Source of the DNA: Pseudarthrobacter sulfonivorans
GTDB taxonomy: Bacteria > Actinomycetota > Actinomycetes > Actinomycetales > Micrococcaceae
DNA length: 64,000 nucleotides
Direction: 5' to 3'
Assembly: GCF_001484605.1 (NCBI RefSeq)
Contig: NZ_CP013747.1
Span: 3,782,001 to 3,846,000, forward strand
Shown here: in pieces, positions 46,048 to 56,192 of the stretch
Position numbering within the stretch: the stretch's first letter is position 1
Layout: each line of letters opens with the position of its first letter
Notes under the pieces: model-generated
Databases searched by the model: none
The model's input: only the letters and a program-made list of their open reading frames with translations
Told to the model about the DNA's origin: nothing
Made by a program: the position numbers and the translations under genes

Positions 46048-47700
46048 ATGTCAGCTGAAACAGGCATTGACCAGGGCAGGTCAGCCTTCCAGGAACATCG
46101 CTGGACCGAGGCCTACCAGACCTTCCGTGAAGCCGATAAGCGCGCCGGGTTGCCGGCTGCCGACCTCGAACGGCTGGCTACGGCCGAGATCCTGATCGGT
46201 GAAAGCGCCACAGGGCTGGAGTCCCTCACCCGTGCCCACGAGGAGTACCTGGTGATGGGCGACGTCGAGGGTGCCGCACGGTGCGCGGGCTGGATGGGCA
46301 TGCAACTGATGTTCCTGGGGGAGCAGGCTAGGGCCGGAGGGTGGTTTGCCCGCGGCCAGCGGCTCATGGATGAACTGGCCGAGCCGAGCGCCGTGCAGGG
46401 CCTCCTGCTTCTCCCGGAGGGCCTGGGCAAGCTTTACGGCGGTAATCCAGCGGGCGCCCTGCAGGCTTTCTCCCGCGTTGCCGAATTCGGCCAGCGGTTC
46501 CACGACAAAGACGTGTCCGCGCTGGGCCTCCTCGGCAGAGGCCAGGCCACCCTGATGCTTGGTCACCCTGACAAGGGACTCAAGATGTTCGACGAGGTCA
46601 TGGTGGCCGTCACGGCAGGTGAACTCTCCCCGATCCCCTCAGGGATTATCTACTGCGCAGTAATCGGCAACTGCCACCTGGTCTTCGACCTGGAGAGGGC
46701 CCTGGAATGGACGGCTGCCCTGGACCGCTGGTGCAGTGCACGCCCTGACATGGTGTCGTTCAGCGGCCAGTGCCAGTCGCACCGCGCCGAACTCTTCAGG
46801 CTTCACGGGGCCTGGGCCGAGGCACTGATGGCCGCTGCGGCCGCCCAGGGACTTTCCGTAAAGGGTGATCCCCAAGCGCTTTATGGAGGCTACTACCAGC
46901 AGGGAGAGGTGGAACGGCTGAGTGGAAAACTGGACGACGCCGAAGCTTCCTACCGGCAGGCCGCCCGATCAGGCTATGAGCCACAGCCTGGCCTCGCGCT
47001 GCTCTGGCTTGCCCGTGGAAATGCGCAACAGGCACAAGCGATGATCCGTAGGGCAGCTGCCGCGGCAGACGTCGCAACCCGCCGGAACATGCTGCCGGCA
47101 CTGGTGGAGATCGAGTTGGCTGCCTCCGACCTGGAAGCCGCGCGGCAAGGTTCTCAGGAGCTGGAAGCCCTGGCCAGTGAATTCTCTATGCCCATGATCC
47201 GGGCCGTTGCCGGCCAGGCGGACGGCGCGGTCCGGCTGGCCGACGGCGACCCCTCCGCTGCCCTGAAACCGCTCCGGGAGGCGTGGAGGCTGTGGCAGGA
47301 ACTCGGTGTTCCGTACGAGGCGGCGCGCTGCCAGGCGCTGTCCGGCAGTGCCTGCCGCGCACTTGGCGACGAGGCCTCCGCACTGATGTACCTGGAGGCA
47401 GCCCACGCTGCGCTCCTGGACCTGGGCGCGGCGCCGGCGGCAACCTGGGCGGCGTCGCTCCTGCACAAAGGCATGTTGGACAGCAGAGCGACGCCTGGCA
47501 CGGTGGGTCTCCTCACCCGCCGCGAGCTTGAAGTCCTGCATATGGTGGCAACCGGAAAGGGCAATCGGGCCATCGCCGGCGAGCTCTACCTGAGCGAAAA
47601 GACCGTAGCCCGGCACGTCAGCAACATCTTCCTGAAACTGGGCCTGTCGTCACGGTCAGCCGCCACCAGCTATGCCTATGAACACGGGCTCGCAGGCTGA
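46048..47700 (+). CDS. LuxR-type regulator with TPR-like sensor region
   Basis: A 550-residue protein. Residues ~1-475 are helical repeats of TPR character (AYQTFREADKRAGL; ARGNAQQAQAMIRRAAAAAD; LEAAHAALLDLGAAPA). The C-terminal ~60 residues are a LuxR helix-turn-helix: LTRRELEVLHMVATGKGNRA, then LYLSEKTVARHVSNIFLKLG. There is no receiver or ATPase domain. GGAAGGGA at 46036-46043 precedes the ATG. The genes behind it, a SemiSWEET-like protein and a flavoprotein, may be targets, but nothing shows this. Confidence 0.9.
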   Translation: MSAETGIDQGRSAFQEHRWTEAYQTFREADKRAGLPAADLERLATAEILIGESATGLESLTRAHEEYLVMGDVEGAARCAGWMGMQLMFLGEQARAGGWFARGQRLMDELAEPSAVQGLLLLPEGLGKLYGGNPAGALQAFSRVAEFGQRFHDKDVSALGLLGRGQATLMLGHPDKGLKMFDEVMVAVTAGELSPIPSGIIYCAVIGNCHLVFDLERALEWTAALDRWCSARPDMVSFSGQCQSHRAELFRLHGAWAEALMAAAAAQGLSVKGDPQALYGGYYQQGEVERLSGKLDDAEASYRQAARSGYEPQPGLALLWLARGNAQQAQAMIRRAAAAADVATRRNMLPALVEIELAASDLEAARQGSQELEALASEFSMPMIRAVAGQADGAVRLADGDPSAALKPLREAWRLWQELGVPYEAARCQALSGSACRALGDEASALMYLEAAHAALLDLGAAPAATWAASLLHKGMLDSRATPGTVGLLTRRELEVLHMVATGKGNRAIAGELYLSEKTVARHVSNIFLKLGLSSRSAATSYAYEHGLAG

Positions 47701-47798
47701 CGGACCACATAGGACCGCTCTGACTACATTGAAATACCCAGCCGCGCCGTGGCTGAAGTTGCATGATTCGGCCGACGCGGCCACCAGCTGCGCGGCCA

Positions 47799-47804
47799 TA
47801 GCCT
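47799..47804 (+). promoter_or_regulatory. -10 box (TAGCCT) for the leaderless SemiSWEET-like gene
   Basis: TAGCCT ends six bases before the ATG at 47811. No ribosome-binding site is present. Confidence 0.45.
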
Positions 47805-47810
47805 CAAAGC

Positions 47811-48155
47811 ATGAACCTTCCAGTCCTCGCCGGCACACTTTCGACGGTGCTGTTCGCCGCCGGAATGCTGCCGATGCTGGTCAAGGCGGCCCGGACGAAG
47901 GAGCTGGCTTCGTACAGCCTCGGGAACCTGTTGCTGACCAACGTTGCCAACGCCGTTCACTCCGTCTACGTCTTCAACCTCCCTGCCGGACCCATCTGGG
48001 TCCTCCACCTTGCGTACGTCCTCGCGTCCGCGCTGATGTTGGCGTGGTGGCTGCGCTACAGGGAGACAGGACGCGAAGTGGAAGGCGGCCCGGCTGCGGG
48101 CCGACGTGAAGGTTCAGCCGTAGGAATCCACCTCAGTGAAAAAGGAGCGCAGTGA
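47811..48155 (+). CDS. SemiSWEET/PQ-loop-like small membrane protein
   Basis: A 114-residue protein with three hydrophobic segments: about residues 6-27, 37-57 and 62-82. The layout, with MLPMLVKAARTKELASYSLG between the first two, resembles the PQ-loop half-transporters (SemiSWEET/MtN3), which dimerise to move sugars. The PQ dipeptide itself reads PM, so the assignment is tentative. A polar tail of about 30 residues follows. The stop overlaps the flavoprotein start by one base (TGATG), indicating an operon. Confidence 0.7.
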   Translation: MNLPVLAGTLSTVLFAAGMLPMLVKAARTKELASYSLGNLLLTNVANAVHSVYVFNLPAGPIWVLHLAYVLASALMLAWWLRYRETGREVEGGPAAGRREGSAVGIHLSEKGAQ

Positions 48156-49261
48156 TGAACAACAATGACGTGACCGGCATGCTGGACACGATGATCATCG
48201 GCGGCGGCCAGGCAGGCCTTGCCATGGGCTACTACCTGAAAGAACAACAACGGAAAATCCTGATCCTTGATGCCAACCCGCGATCCGGAGACGCCTGGCG
48301 CCAGCGGTGGGATTCGCTCCGGGTCTTTACTCCGGCCAAGTACGACGGACTCCCGGGCGCGCCGTTCCCGGCGGATCCGCTGACCTTTCCTACCAAGGAT
48401 GAAGTGGCCGGATACCTTGAAGGCTACGCCGCGCAGTTTGACCTGCCAGTCATCAACGGAGTCCGCATCGAACGCCTGTGGCGGGAAGGCGACCGCTATA
48501 TTGCCGCCGCCAACGGCCGCCGCTGGGAAGCGCACAATGCCGTCGTGGCGACAGGATGCAGCCAGGCGCCCAAGGTGCCAGGCTTTGCGGCCGAATTGGC
48601 GCCATCCATCGTCCAACTGCATTCCAGCGACTACCGGAACCCCCAGCAGCTGCAGGAAGGGCCGGTCCTGGTGGTTGGGCTGGGGAACTCCGGGGCGGAG
48701 ATCGGCATCGAAGTGTGCCGTACGCATCCGACGTTCGTGGCGGGCAAGCCCGGTGGCGAAATCCCGGTGAAGCATGGCCGGACTGCGGCACGCTACTTCC
48801 TGCCGTTGGTGCGGTTCATTGAGTTGAACGTCCTCACTCTAGGCAATCCCCTCGGGCGCATAGCGGCACCAAAATTCAAGGCACACGCAGAACCCCTGGT
48901 CCGGACGAAGACCAAGGATTTGGCGGCCGCGGGCGTCAGGCGCGTGCCGCGGGTCGCCGGAGTGGAGAACGGGCTGCCCGTCCTGGCGGACGGGACCCGG
49001 CTTGAGGTCGCCAACGTCATCTGGTGCACGGGATTCAAAGATGATTTCGGCTGGATAGATCCGGCACTGCTCGACGACGGCGCTTTGCCCCGGCAGGAGC
49101 GTGGCGTTGCGCTTGACTCGCCCGGGCTGTTCTTCCTGGGCCAGGAGTTTATGTACGCGGCCTTTTCGGCAACCCTTCCGGGTGCCAGCCGTGACGCCCG
49201 GTACCTGGCCGGCAGGATCCCGGTTCCGGTCACCCGCGAGTCCGCGTCAGCTGCCATCTGA
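48155..49261 (+). CDS. NAD(P)/FAD-binding flavoprotein monooxygenase-like protein
   Basis: A 368-residue protein of the flavin monooxygenase/TrkA-like oxidoreductase group. FAD binding: DTMIIGGGQAGLAMGYYL. NADPH binding: VLVVGLGNSGAEIGIEV. VIWCTGFKDDFGWI is the ATG-type motif before the C terminus. Such proteins oxidise soft nucleophiles or ketones, or act as quinone or disulfide reductases; the substrate is unknown. AAGGAG at 48142-48147 sets ATG 48155. Its last 32 bases overlap the convergent DUF389 gene. Confidence 0.88.
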   Translation: MNNNDVTGMLDTMIIGGGQAGLAMGYYLKEQQRKILILDANPRSGDAWRQRWDSLRVFTPAKYDGLPGAPFPADPLTFPTKDEVAGYLEGYAAQFDLPVINGVRIERLWREGDRYIAAANGRRWEAHNAVVATGCSQAPKVPGFAAELAPSIVQLHSSDYRNPQQLQEGPVLVVGLGNSGAEIGIEVCRTHPTFVAGKPGGEIPVKHGRTAARYFLPLVRFIELNVLTLGNPLGRIAAPKFKAHAEPLVRTKTKDLAAAGVRRVPRVAGVENGLPVLADGTRLEVANVIWCTGFKDDFGWIDPALLDDGALPRQERGVALDSPGLFFLGQEFMYAAFSATLPGASRDARYLAGRIPVPVTRESASAAI

Positions 49262-50198
49262 GGCGCCGGGCGGCGGCTTCGGGCAAGCGCCGGGAAACCA
49301 AGTGGTAGAAGACCAGCACCAGAACTGCCGCCGCCACGATGCCCATCAGGTTGAGCGCCAGCTGCAGGGCCGACCCCGTTGCTTTCTCAAACTCGCCCAG
49401 CACGAGTGCCACGGCCACAAACCCGGCAGCAGGAACTGTGGTCACGGAGATGAAGACACCGATGAGTGCCGCCGACCGCCGGCTGATGAGGGACAGCATG
49501 CCCGCCGTGCCGGCCAGAACGGCCACGATCAGGGAATAAGGTCCCGGGTGGTAAATGAACTCCACCGCAGACCCTGTGTCCAGGGTGTTGTCCGCGAAGA
49601 GGCCCAGTGCCGCGGAGACCCACGTGGTCAAGGCCGCCAGCAGCATGGCCAGCGGGAATCCCACACCAAGCGCCAGGGCGGCACGCCGGCCGAGTGCCCA
49701 CTGGCGCCGGGCCAAGGCCACTGCCAGCGCCGCCAGGGGGCCGAATTCCGGCCCCACGGCCATCGCCCCCACGATGGCAATGGTGGAATTCGTCACGATG
49801 CCGATGGCGGCGAGCTGTGTGGCCAGTATCAGGAAGGCAAGGTAGCTCCACGTGAGCCGGGAGTCCTCGCCCGTCTGGCGGGTGACCTCGTCCCAGATCA
49901 AGGCGTCTGCGCCGTCTCCGGGGGCAGACGCCTCCGCTTTGTCCGCGAGCCGGGACAGGACGAGTTCCGGCATGGAGATGGCAATGGATCCCACCTCCTG
50001 CGCCTTCAGGACGTGGAGTTTCTCAAGTAGTTCCTCCACCGCTTCCCGGGCAACCTGGACGTCGATGACATCGCCCGGCGGCGACACGGATGCTCCTGGA
50101 AAGAGCGCTACCTCGGCGGTTCCCGTGTGCTCCTTGCAAGCGTCCAGCGTCACTGCCGACAGTTCACTGGGCACACAGATCCGCAGCTGGACAATCAC
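49230..50198 (-). CDS. DUF389 membrane protein
   Basis: A 322-residue protein. The N-terminal ~100 residues are a soluble ferredoxin-like domain (VIVQLRICVPSELSAVTLDA). Six or so transmembrane segments follow, including NSTIAIVGAMAVGPEFGPLAAL, the conserved DUF389 signature. Function is unknown. GTG at 50198 is preceded on its strand by AAGGGAG. The 3' end overlaps the flavoprotein gene tail to tail by 32 bases. Divergent from the acyltransferase. Confidence 0.92.
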   Translation of the reverse strand: MIVQLRICVPSELSAVTLDACKEHTGTAEVALFPGASVSPPGDVIDVQVAREAVEELLEKLHVLKAQEVGSIAISMPELVLSRLADKAEASAPGDGADALIWDEVTRQTGEDSRLTWSYLAFLILATQLAAIGIVTNSTIAIVGAMAVGPEFGPLAALAVALARRQWALGRRAALALGVGFPLAMLLAALTTWVSAALGLFADNTLDTGSAVEFIYHPGPYSLIVAVLAGTAGMLSLISRRSAALIGVFISVTTVPAAGFVAVALVLGEFEKATGSALQLALNLMGIVAAAVLVLVFYHLVSRRLPEAAARRLRWQLTRTRG

Positions 50199-50336
50199 GT
50201 GGTCTCCCTTCGCTGGCCTTTGGCCAGCATAGTTTGTGGCGCGCTCCGACGGGGCTCGAAGGCGGCCGTTGATTGGCCATCGGCCGTGCGGCTCCGTAGG
50301 CTTGATGCTTTGCTTACCCGCTTGGAGAGGCCCTCT

Positions 50337-52418
50337 GTGTCCAGTGCACCAGCCGAGGCTGCTCCGCGCACTGCGCTGGACGCAAAGACCGGCGAGCGGA
50401 AGCCTGCCCGGAAACCGACCTTCCGTCCCGAAGTCCAAGGCCTCCGCGCGCTCGCCGTCCTGATGGTGGTGACCTACCATGTGTGGCTTGGCCGCGTGTC
50501 CGGCGGGGTGGATATCTTCCTCCTGATCTCGGCCTTCCTGCTGACGCTGTCCTTCGTCCGGAAGGTGGAGGCCGGCGCGTCCCTCAATCTCCTCCGGCAC
50601 TGGCTGCACCTCTTCAAGCGGCTGCTGCCGGCCGCGGTCGTGGTGATCCTCGGGGTCCTGGCAGGCACCTGGCTGGTCCTCCCGCAAGGCCGCTGGCCCG
50701 TCATCCTGGACCAGGCCTGGGCGGCGCTGCTGTACCGGCAGAACTGGCTGCTTGCGGACACCGCCGTGGACTACTACGCCCAGGACCACGCCGCGGCGAG
50801 CCCCCTGCAGCACTTCTGGTCCCTGTCCATCCAAGGACAGGTCTTTATCCTGTGGCCTCTCGTCTTCGCCGCTTCCGCTGTTGTGTGGCGGCTCCTCCGG
50901 CATCGGTTCAACGCCAGCTATCGGGCCGTGGTGGCCGCCGCGTTCGCCGGCATCCTCATTGCCTCGCTCGTGTTCTCGATTGACCAGACGGCCACAAACC
51001 AGGCCTACGCATACTTCGACACCCGGACGCGGCTCTGGGAGTTCGCGCTGGGCTCGCTGCTGGCCCTTGCCCTGCCGCACCTGAAGCCCGGGAAACTCCT
51101 GCGTGTGGTGCTCGGCTGGGCCGGCCTGGCGGCCATGGTCTCCTGTGGTCTGCTGCTGACCGTGGACCGGGCGTTCCCCGGATTCGTGGCGCTGTGGCCC
51201 ACGCTCGCTGCCGCGGCGATCATTGTGGCCGGGCAGAGCGGGAGCCGGTTTGGTGTGGACCGCCTCCTGAGCTGGAAGCCGCTGGTTTCCCTGGGGGACA
51301 ACTCCTACGCCCTCTATTTGTGGCACTGGCCCGTCCTGGTGCTTGCGCTGGCCGCTACCGGAGTTGAGGCACCCACCCTCATCCAGGGCGCCGCGATCAT
51401 CGCCGCATCGGTGGTCCTGGCCGTCCTCACCACCCGCTTTGTGGAAAAACCTCTCCGGGAATGGCGCTGGCCGCAGGTGCGCACCTGGCGCACCGCCGTC
51501 GTCGTGGTTGCCTGCTGCACCCTGCTGGCCGGACCCGTGGCGGTCTTGCAGACGAGCCTCACCGCGGAGGAAGCCGCCACCGCCGCCCAGCCCCGCGAGC
51601 TGACGCCGGGAGCGGCCCTGCTGACCCCCGGTAACGCCGGAGCACAGGCACCGCAGGGCAGGATCATTCCTGGTCCCACCGCCCTGGACAACGACTGGGC
51701 CGGAATCCACCAGGCCTGTACGGGAGCGAATGCCACCGGGGACCCTGTCCTTGAAGGCTGCCGGCAGGCGCTCCCCGAAGGCGAACCCACCAAACGGATC
51801 GTTGTGCTGGGCGATTCCCATGCCCAGCAATATCTGGCCGCCTTGGCACCCATCGCGGAAGCCCGAGGCTGGGAGCTGGTCACCCTGCTGATGCCGGCAT
51901 GCCGTTTCGGGGCCGAATCCGAGACCCGGAATGCCGAATGCAACGCCTACAACCGGGCCAGCGCAGCGTACGTGCTGGAGCACCGGCCGGATGCCGTCTT
52001 CACCGTGGCCACCCTGACCCATGAGGAAGCCCCGTTCGAGACCGAGGTGCCGGCCTACCTCGAAGGCATCCAGCCCATCGCGGATGCCGGCATCGAGATC
52101 GTCGGCATCCGGGACAATCCGCGCTTCACCATCAACATGCCCGAGTGCGTCCAGCGCCACAGTGCGGACGCCGCGGCGTGCAACCCGCCGCTGAACGAAT
52201 CCCTGGTGGAGCCGTCACCGCTGGAGAGTTACCGCGGGAAGGTGGACGGGCTGCACCTGATGGACCTGAGCGATTTCATCTGCGCCGGCGGCATCTGCCC
52301 GGCCGTGGTAGGCAACGTCTACGTGTACAAGGACGACAACCACCTGAGCCGGACGTATGTGGAAAGCATGATTCCCATGTTTGAGGAGCGGCTGCTGGCG
52401 GCGACGGGCTGGAACTGA
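50337..52418 (+). CDS. OafA/YrhL-type acyltransferase with C-terminal SGNH domain
   Basis: A 693-residue integral membrane acyltransferase. Residues ~20-390 form the acyltransferase-3 domain of about ten transmembrane segments, with the catalytic histidine in VVTYHVWLGRVSGGVDIFLL and the late LYLWHWPVLVL. After one more membrane segment the outer SGNH-like domain has GDSHAQQY and ends with DDNHLSRTYV. Such proteins O-acetylate cell-surface glycans or peptidoglycan. GTG at 50337 is chosen for GGAGAGG (50324-50330) six bases upstream; the longer frame overlaps the divergent DUF389 gene. Confidence 0.93.
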   Translation: MSSAPAEAAPRTALDAKTGERKPARKPTFRPEVQGLRALAVLMVVTYHVWLGRVSGGVDIFLLISAFLLTLSFVRKVEAGASLNLLRHWLHLFKRLLPAAVVVILGVLAGTWLVLPQGRWPVILDQAWAALLYRQNWLLADTAVDYYAQDHAAASPLQHFWSLSIQGQVFILWPLVFAASAVVWRLLRHRFNASYRAVVAAAFAGILIASLVFSIDQTATNQAYAYFDTRTRLWEFALGSLLALALPHLKPGKLLRVVLGWAGLAAMVSCGLLLTVDRAFPGFVALWPTLAAAAIIVAGQSGSRFGVDRLLSWKPLVSLGDNSYALYLWHWPVLVLALAATGVEAPTLIQGAAIIAASVVLAVLTTRFVEKPLREWRWPQVRTWRTAVVVVACCTLLAGPVAVLQTSLTAEEAATAAQPRELTPGAALLTPGNAGAQAPQGRIIPGPTALDNDWAGIHQACTGANATGDPVLEGCRQALPEGEPTKRIVVLGDSHAQQYLAALAPIAEARGWELVTLLMPACRFGAESETRNAECNAYNRASAAYVLEHRPDAVFTVATLTHEEAPFETEVPAYLEGIQPIADAGIEIVGIRDNPRFTINMPECVQRHSADAAACNPPLNESLVEPSPLESYRGKVDGLHLMDLSDFICAGGICPAVVGNVYVYKDDNHLSRTYVESMIPMFEERLLAATGWN

Positions 52419-52491
52419 AACGCGGCTTTCGGTTATTGGGTGCCGTTGCTCACAATGTGCTCCCGGAATAGGGGGATCGGCGTGGAGGTTC

Positions 52492-54153
<1,662 letters not shown>

Positions 54154-54165
54154 TCCCCGGCGCCT

Positions 54166-54193
54166 CCCTGGCCTTGCTTCGCTGCGGCCAGGG
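54166..54193 (+). terminator. Hairpin after guaB
   Basis: CCCTGGCC pairs with GGCCAGGG (8 bp) around a 12-base loop. No T tract. Probably ends guaB transcription. Confidence 0.55.
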
Positions 54194-54226
54194 AACCCCA
54201 AGCGCCGTGGGCCCACCGGTGGGAAC

Positions 54227-54232
54227 TAGGCT
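54227..54232 (+). promoter_or_regulatory. -10 box (TAGGCT) for the leaderless ABC transporter gene
   Basis: TAGGCT ends six bases before the ATG at 54239. Confidence 0.5.
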
Positions 54233-54238
54233 GGAGCC

Positions 54239-56098
54239 ATGTCCCAACCACGCCATCCCGCCGAACTGAACCCAAAAAAGGACCCTCAGCGGCGGTTGGC
54301 GCTGCGGCCCTACGCCCGGGCCGTGGCGCAGGTGCTGCGGGTCAGCTTCCGGGCTTCGCCGGCCGCCGTCGTTATGAAAGTAGTCGGTTCGCTCATTTCG
54401 GCGACGCTGCCTTTGGTGACCACGTACTTCGCAGCGCTGACCACCACGGCGCTGGCGGCCGCCTACGCCGGTGATTCCGCAGCAGGCCAACAGGCCATTG
54501 TGTACGTCATCATCACGGCTGCCCTGGGGCTCCTCTGGGGCGGCTTCAGCAGCGTGGACCGCTACATCCAGCAGCTTATGAGCTTCAAGGTGGGCGCCAT
54601 CGTGGGCGACCAGATGTACGAGCGCTTCCTGGCGCTGGAGTTCTGGCGCTATGACGATAAGCAAACCGTGGACCTCTACGACCGGGCCAAACGGTTTTCC
54701 GATTCCTATGCCCGCGTGCTGGACCGGATCGCGGCCATCTTCACCCAGTTGGTCTCCGTGATCCTGGCCGTGGGGGCCCTGCTGCTGGTCAGCTGGTGGA
54801 TCGCCGTGATTGTCCTGGTGGCGATCGTGCCCAGCGTCTACCTGCAGTTCAAGCTCTCGCGCGAACAGATCGCCCACTGGAACACCCAGGTGGACTCCCG
54901 CCGGCAACGCCGGATGATCGAAACCAACCTGCTCCGCCCCCAGCACATCGCCGAAATGCGGCTCTACGGGATCGTGGGCTACCTGATGGACCTCCGCTCC
55001 CGGCTGCGCGATGCTGATGAGCGGCGCCGCCTGGACTTCCAGAAGCGCTACATCCCCAAGCAGCTCGCCGCCGACGCCCTGCAGTACGGCGCCGAGGTGA
55101 TCTCCCTGATCTGGGTGGTGGGCCAGATCATCGCCCGCGCCCAGCCGGTGGGCCAGTTCCTCTACGTCCAGCAGATCGTCAGCCGCGCACTGTCCACAGC
55201 CAACAGCCTGGTGTCCTCCCTCAGCTCGATCGACGAGGATCTCGCCAACCTCAAGGACTACGAGCTGTTCATGGCAATGCCGGTGCATTCGGACCATTCA
55301 CCGCCGCTGCTCCAGGCGCCCAAAACAGTGGAACTGCGGGACATCCGCTTCACCTACACGGGCGGCGACACCGAAGTGATCCGCGGCATCAGCATGACCA
55401 TCCGCGAAGGCCAGCACATCGCCGTCGTAGGTGAGAACGGGGCGGGGAAGTCCACGCTGATCCGGATCCTCGCCGGCCTCTACCGGCCGGATTCCGGGCA
55501 GGTAATGCTCGACGGCGTCGACCTCGCCGCCGTTGACGTTAAGTCCTGGCACCGCCACCTGGCCGTCCTGAGCCAGGAATTCCTCAAGTACGAATTCGCC
55601 ACAGCTGCCGACAACATCCGCTTTGGCGACGTGGACCCGCCCCGTGACGACGAACGGATCCGCCAGGCAGCCAGCGACGCCGAAGCGTTGGAGTTCATCA
55701 ACAAGCTGCCCAACGGCCTGGACAACTACGTCAGCAACTGGATGGAGGATCCGCGCGGCCGGAAGGGGAGCGGGCTCTCCGGCGGCCAGTGGCAGCGGCT
55801 CGCGATGGCCCGGAATTTCTACCGCAACGCCACCTTCATGGTCATGGACGAGCCGACGTCCGCTATCGACGCACTGGCCGAACACCGGATCTTCACCCGG
55901 CTTTTCGCGGACCGCAGCAGCACCATCATTGCCATCAGCCACCGGCTTGCCACCATTGAGAAGGCCGACATTGTCTACATGCTCGAGGACGGGCGGATTG
56001 TGGAACAGGGCACCCACAAGGAACTGGTGGCGCTGCGGGGCCGCTACTTCAGGATGTTCGAATCCCAGCTGACGGTGGAGGAGGCCGAGGGCGTATGA
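54239..56098 (+). CDS. ABC transporter, fused permease and ATPase (half-transporter)
   Basis: A 619-residue exporter-type protein: a transmembrane domain of about six segments (residues ~35-330) followed by a nucleotide-binding domain. Walker A has K404 in GENGAGKST, the signature LSGGQ is at 513-517, Walker B is FMVMDEPTSAID and the switch His is in ISHRLAT. It should work as a homodimer since no partner is adjacent. Substrate unknown; the sequence resembles lipid or peptide exporters. An insertion NWMEDPRGRKGSG precedes the signature. Leaderless box six bases upstream. Confidence 0.94.
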   Translation: MSQPRHPAELNPKKDPQRRLALRPYARAVAQVLRVSFRASPAAVVMKVVGSLISATLPLVTTYFAALTTTALAAAYAGDSAAGQQAIVYVIITAALGLLWGGFSSVDRYIQQLMSFKVGAIVGDQMYERFLALEFWRYDDKQTVDLYDRAKRFSDSYARVLDRIAAIFTQLVSVILAVGALLLVSWWIAVIVLVAIVPSVYLQFKLSREQIAHWNTQVDSRRQRRMIETNLLRPQHIAEMRLYGIVGYLMDLRSRLRDADERRRLDFQKRYIPKQLAADALQYGAEVISLIWVVGQIIARAQPVGQFLYVQQIVSRALSTANSLVSSLSSIDEDLANLKDYELFMAMPVHSDHSPPLLQAPKTVELRDIRFTYTGGDTEVIRGISMTIREGQHIAVVGENGAGKSTLIRILAGLYRPDSGQVMLDGVDLAAVDVKSWHRHLAVLSQEFLKYEFATAADNIRFGDVDPPRDDERIRQAASDAEALEFINKLPNGLDNYVSNWMEDPRGRKGSGLSGGQWQRLAMARNFYRNATFMVMDEPTSAIDALAEHRIFTRLFADRSSTIIAISHRLATIEKADIVYMLEDGRIVEQGTHKELVALRGRYFRMFESQLTVEEAEGV

Positions 56099-56131
56099 CG
56101 ACGGCAGGGCGTAGGGTCACCCACTCCACGC

Positions 56132-56173
56132 AGGAACCGCCGGCCGCGCTGCAAGGCGTGGCCGGCGGTTCCT
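56132..56173. terminator. Bidirectional hairpin terminator between the ABC transporter and subtilase genes
   Basis: AGGAACCGCCGGCC pairs perfectly with GGCCGGCGGTTCCT (14 bp) around a 14-base loop, between convergent genes. Confidence 0.85.
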
Positions 56174-56192
56174 GATTCGTGCGGCCCCGAGG

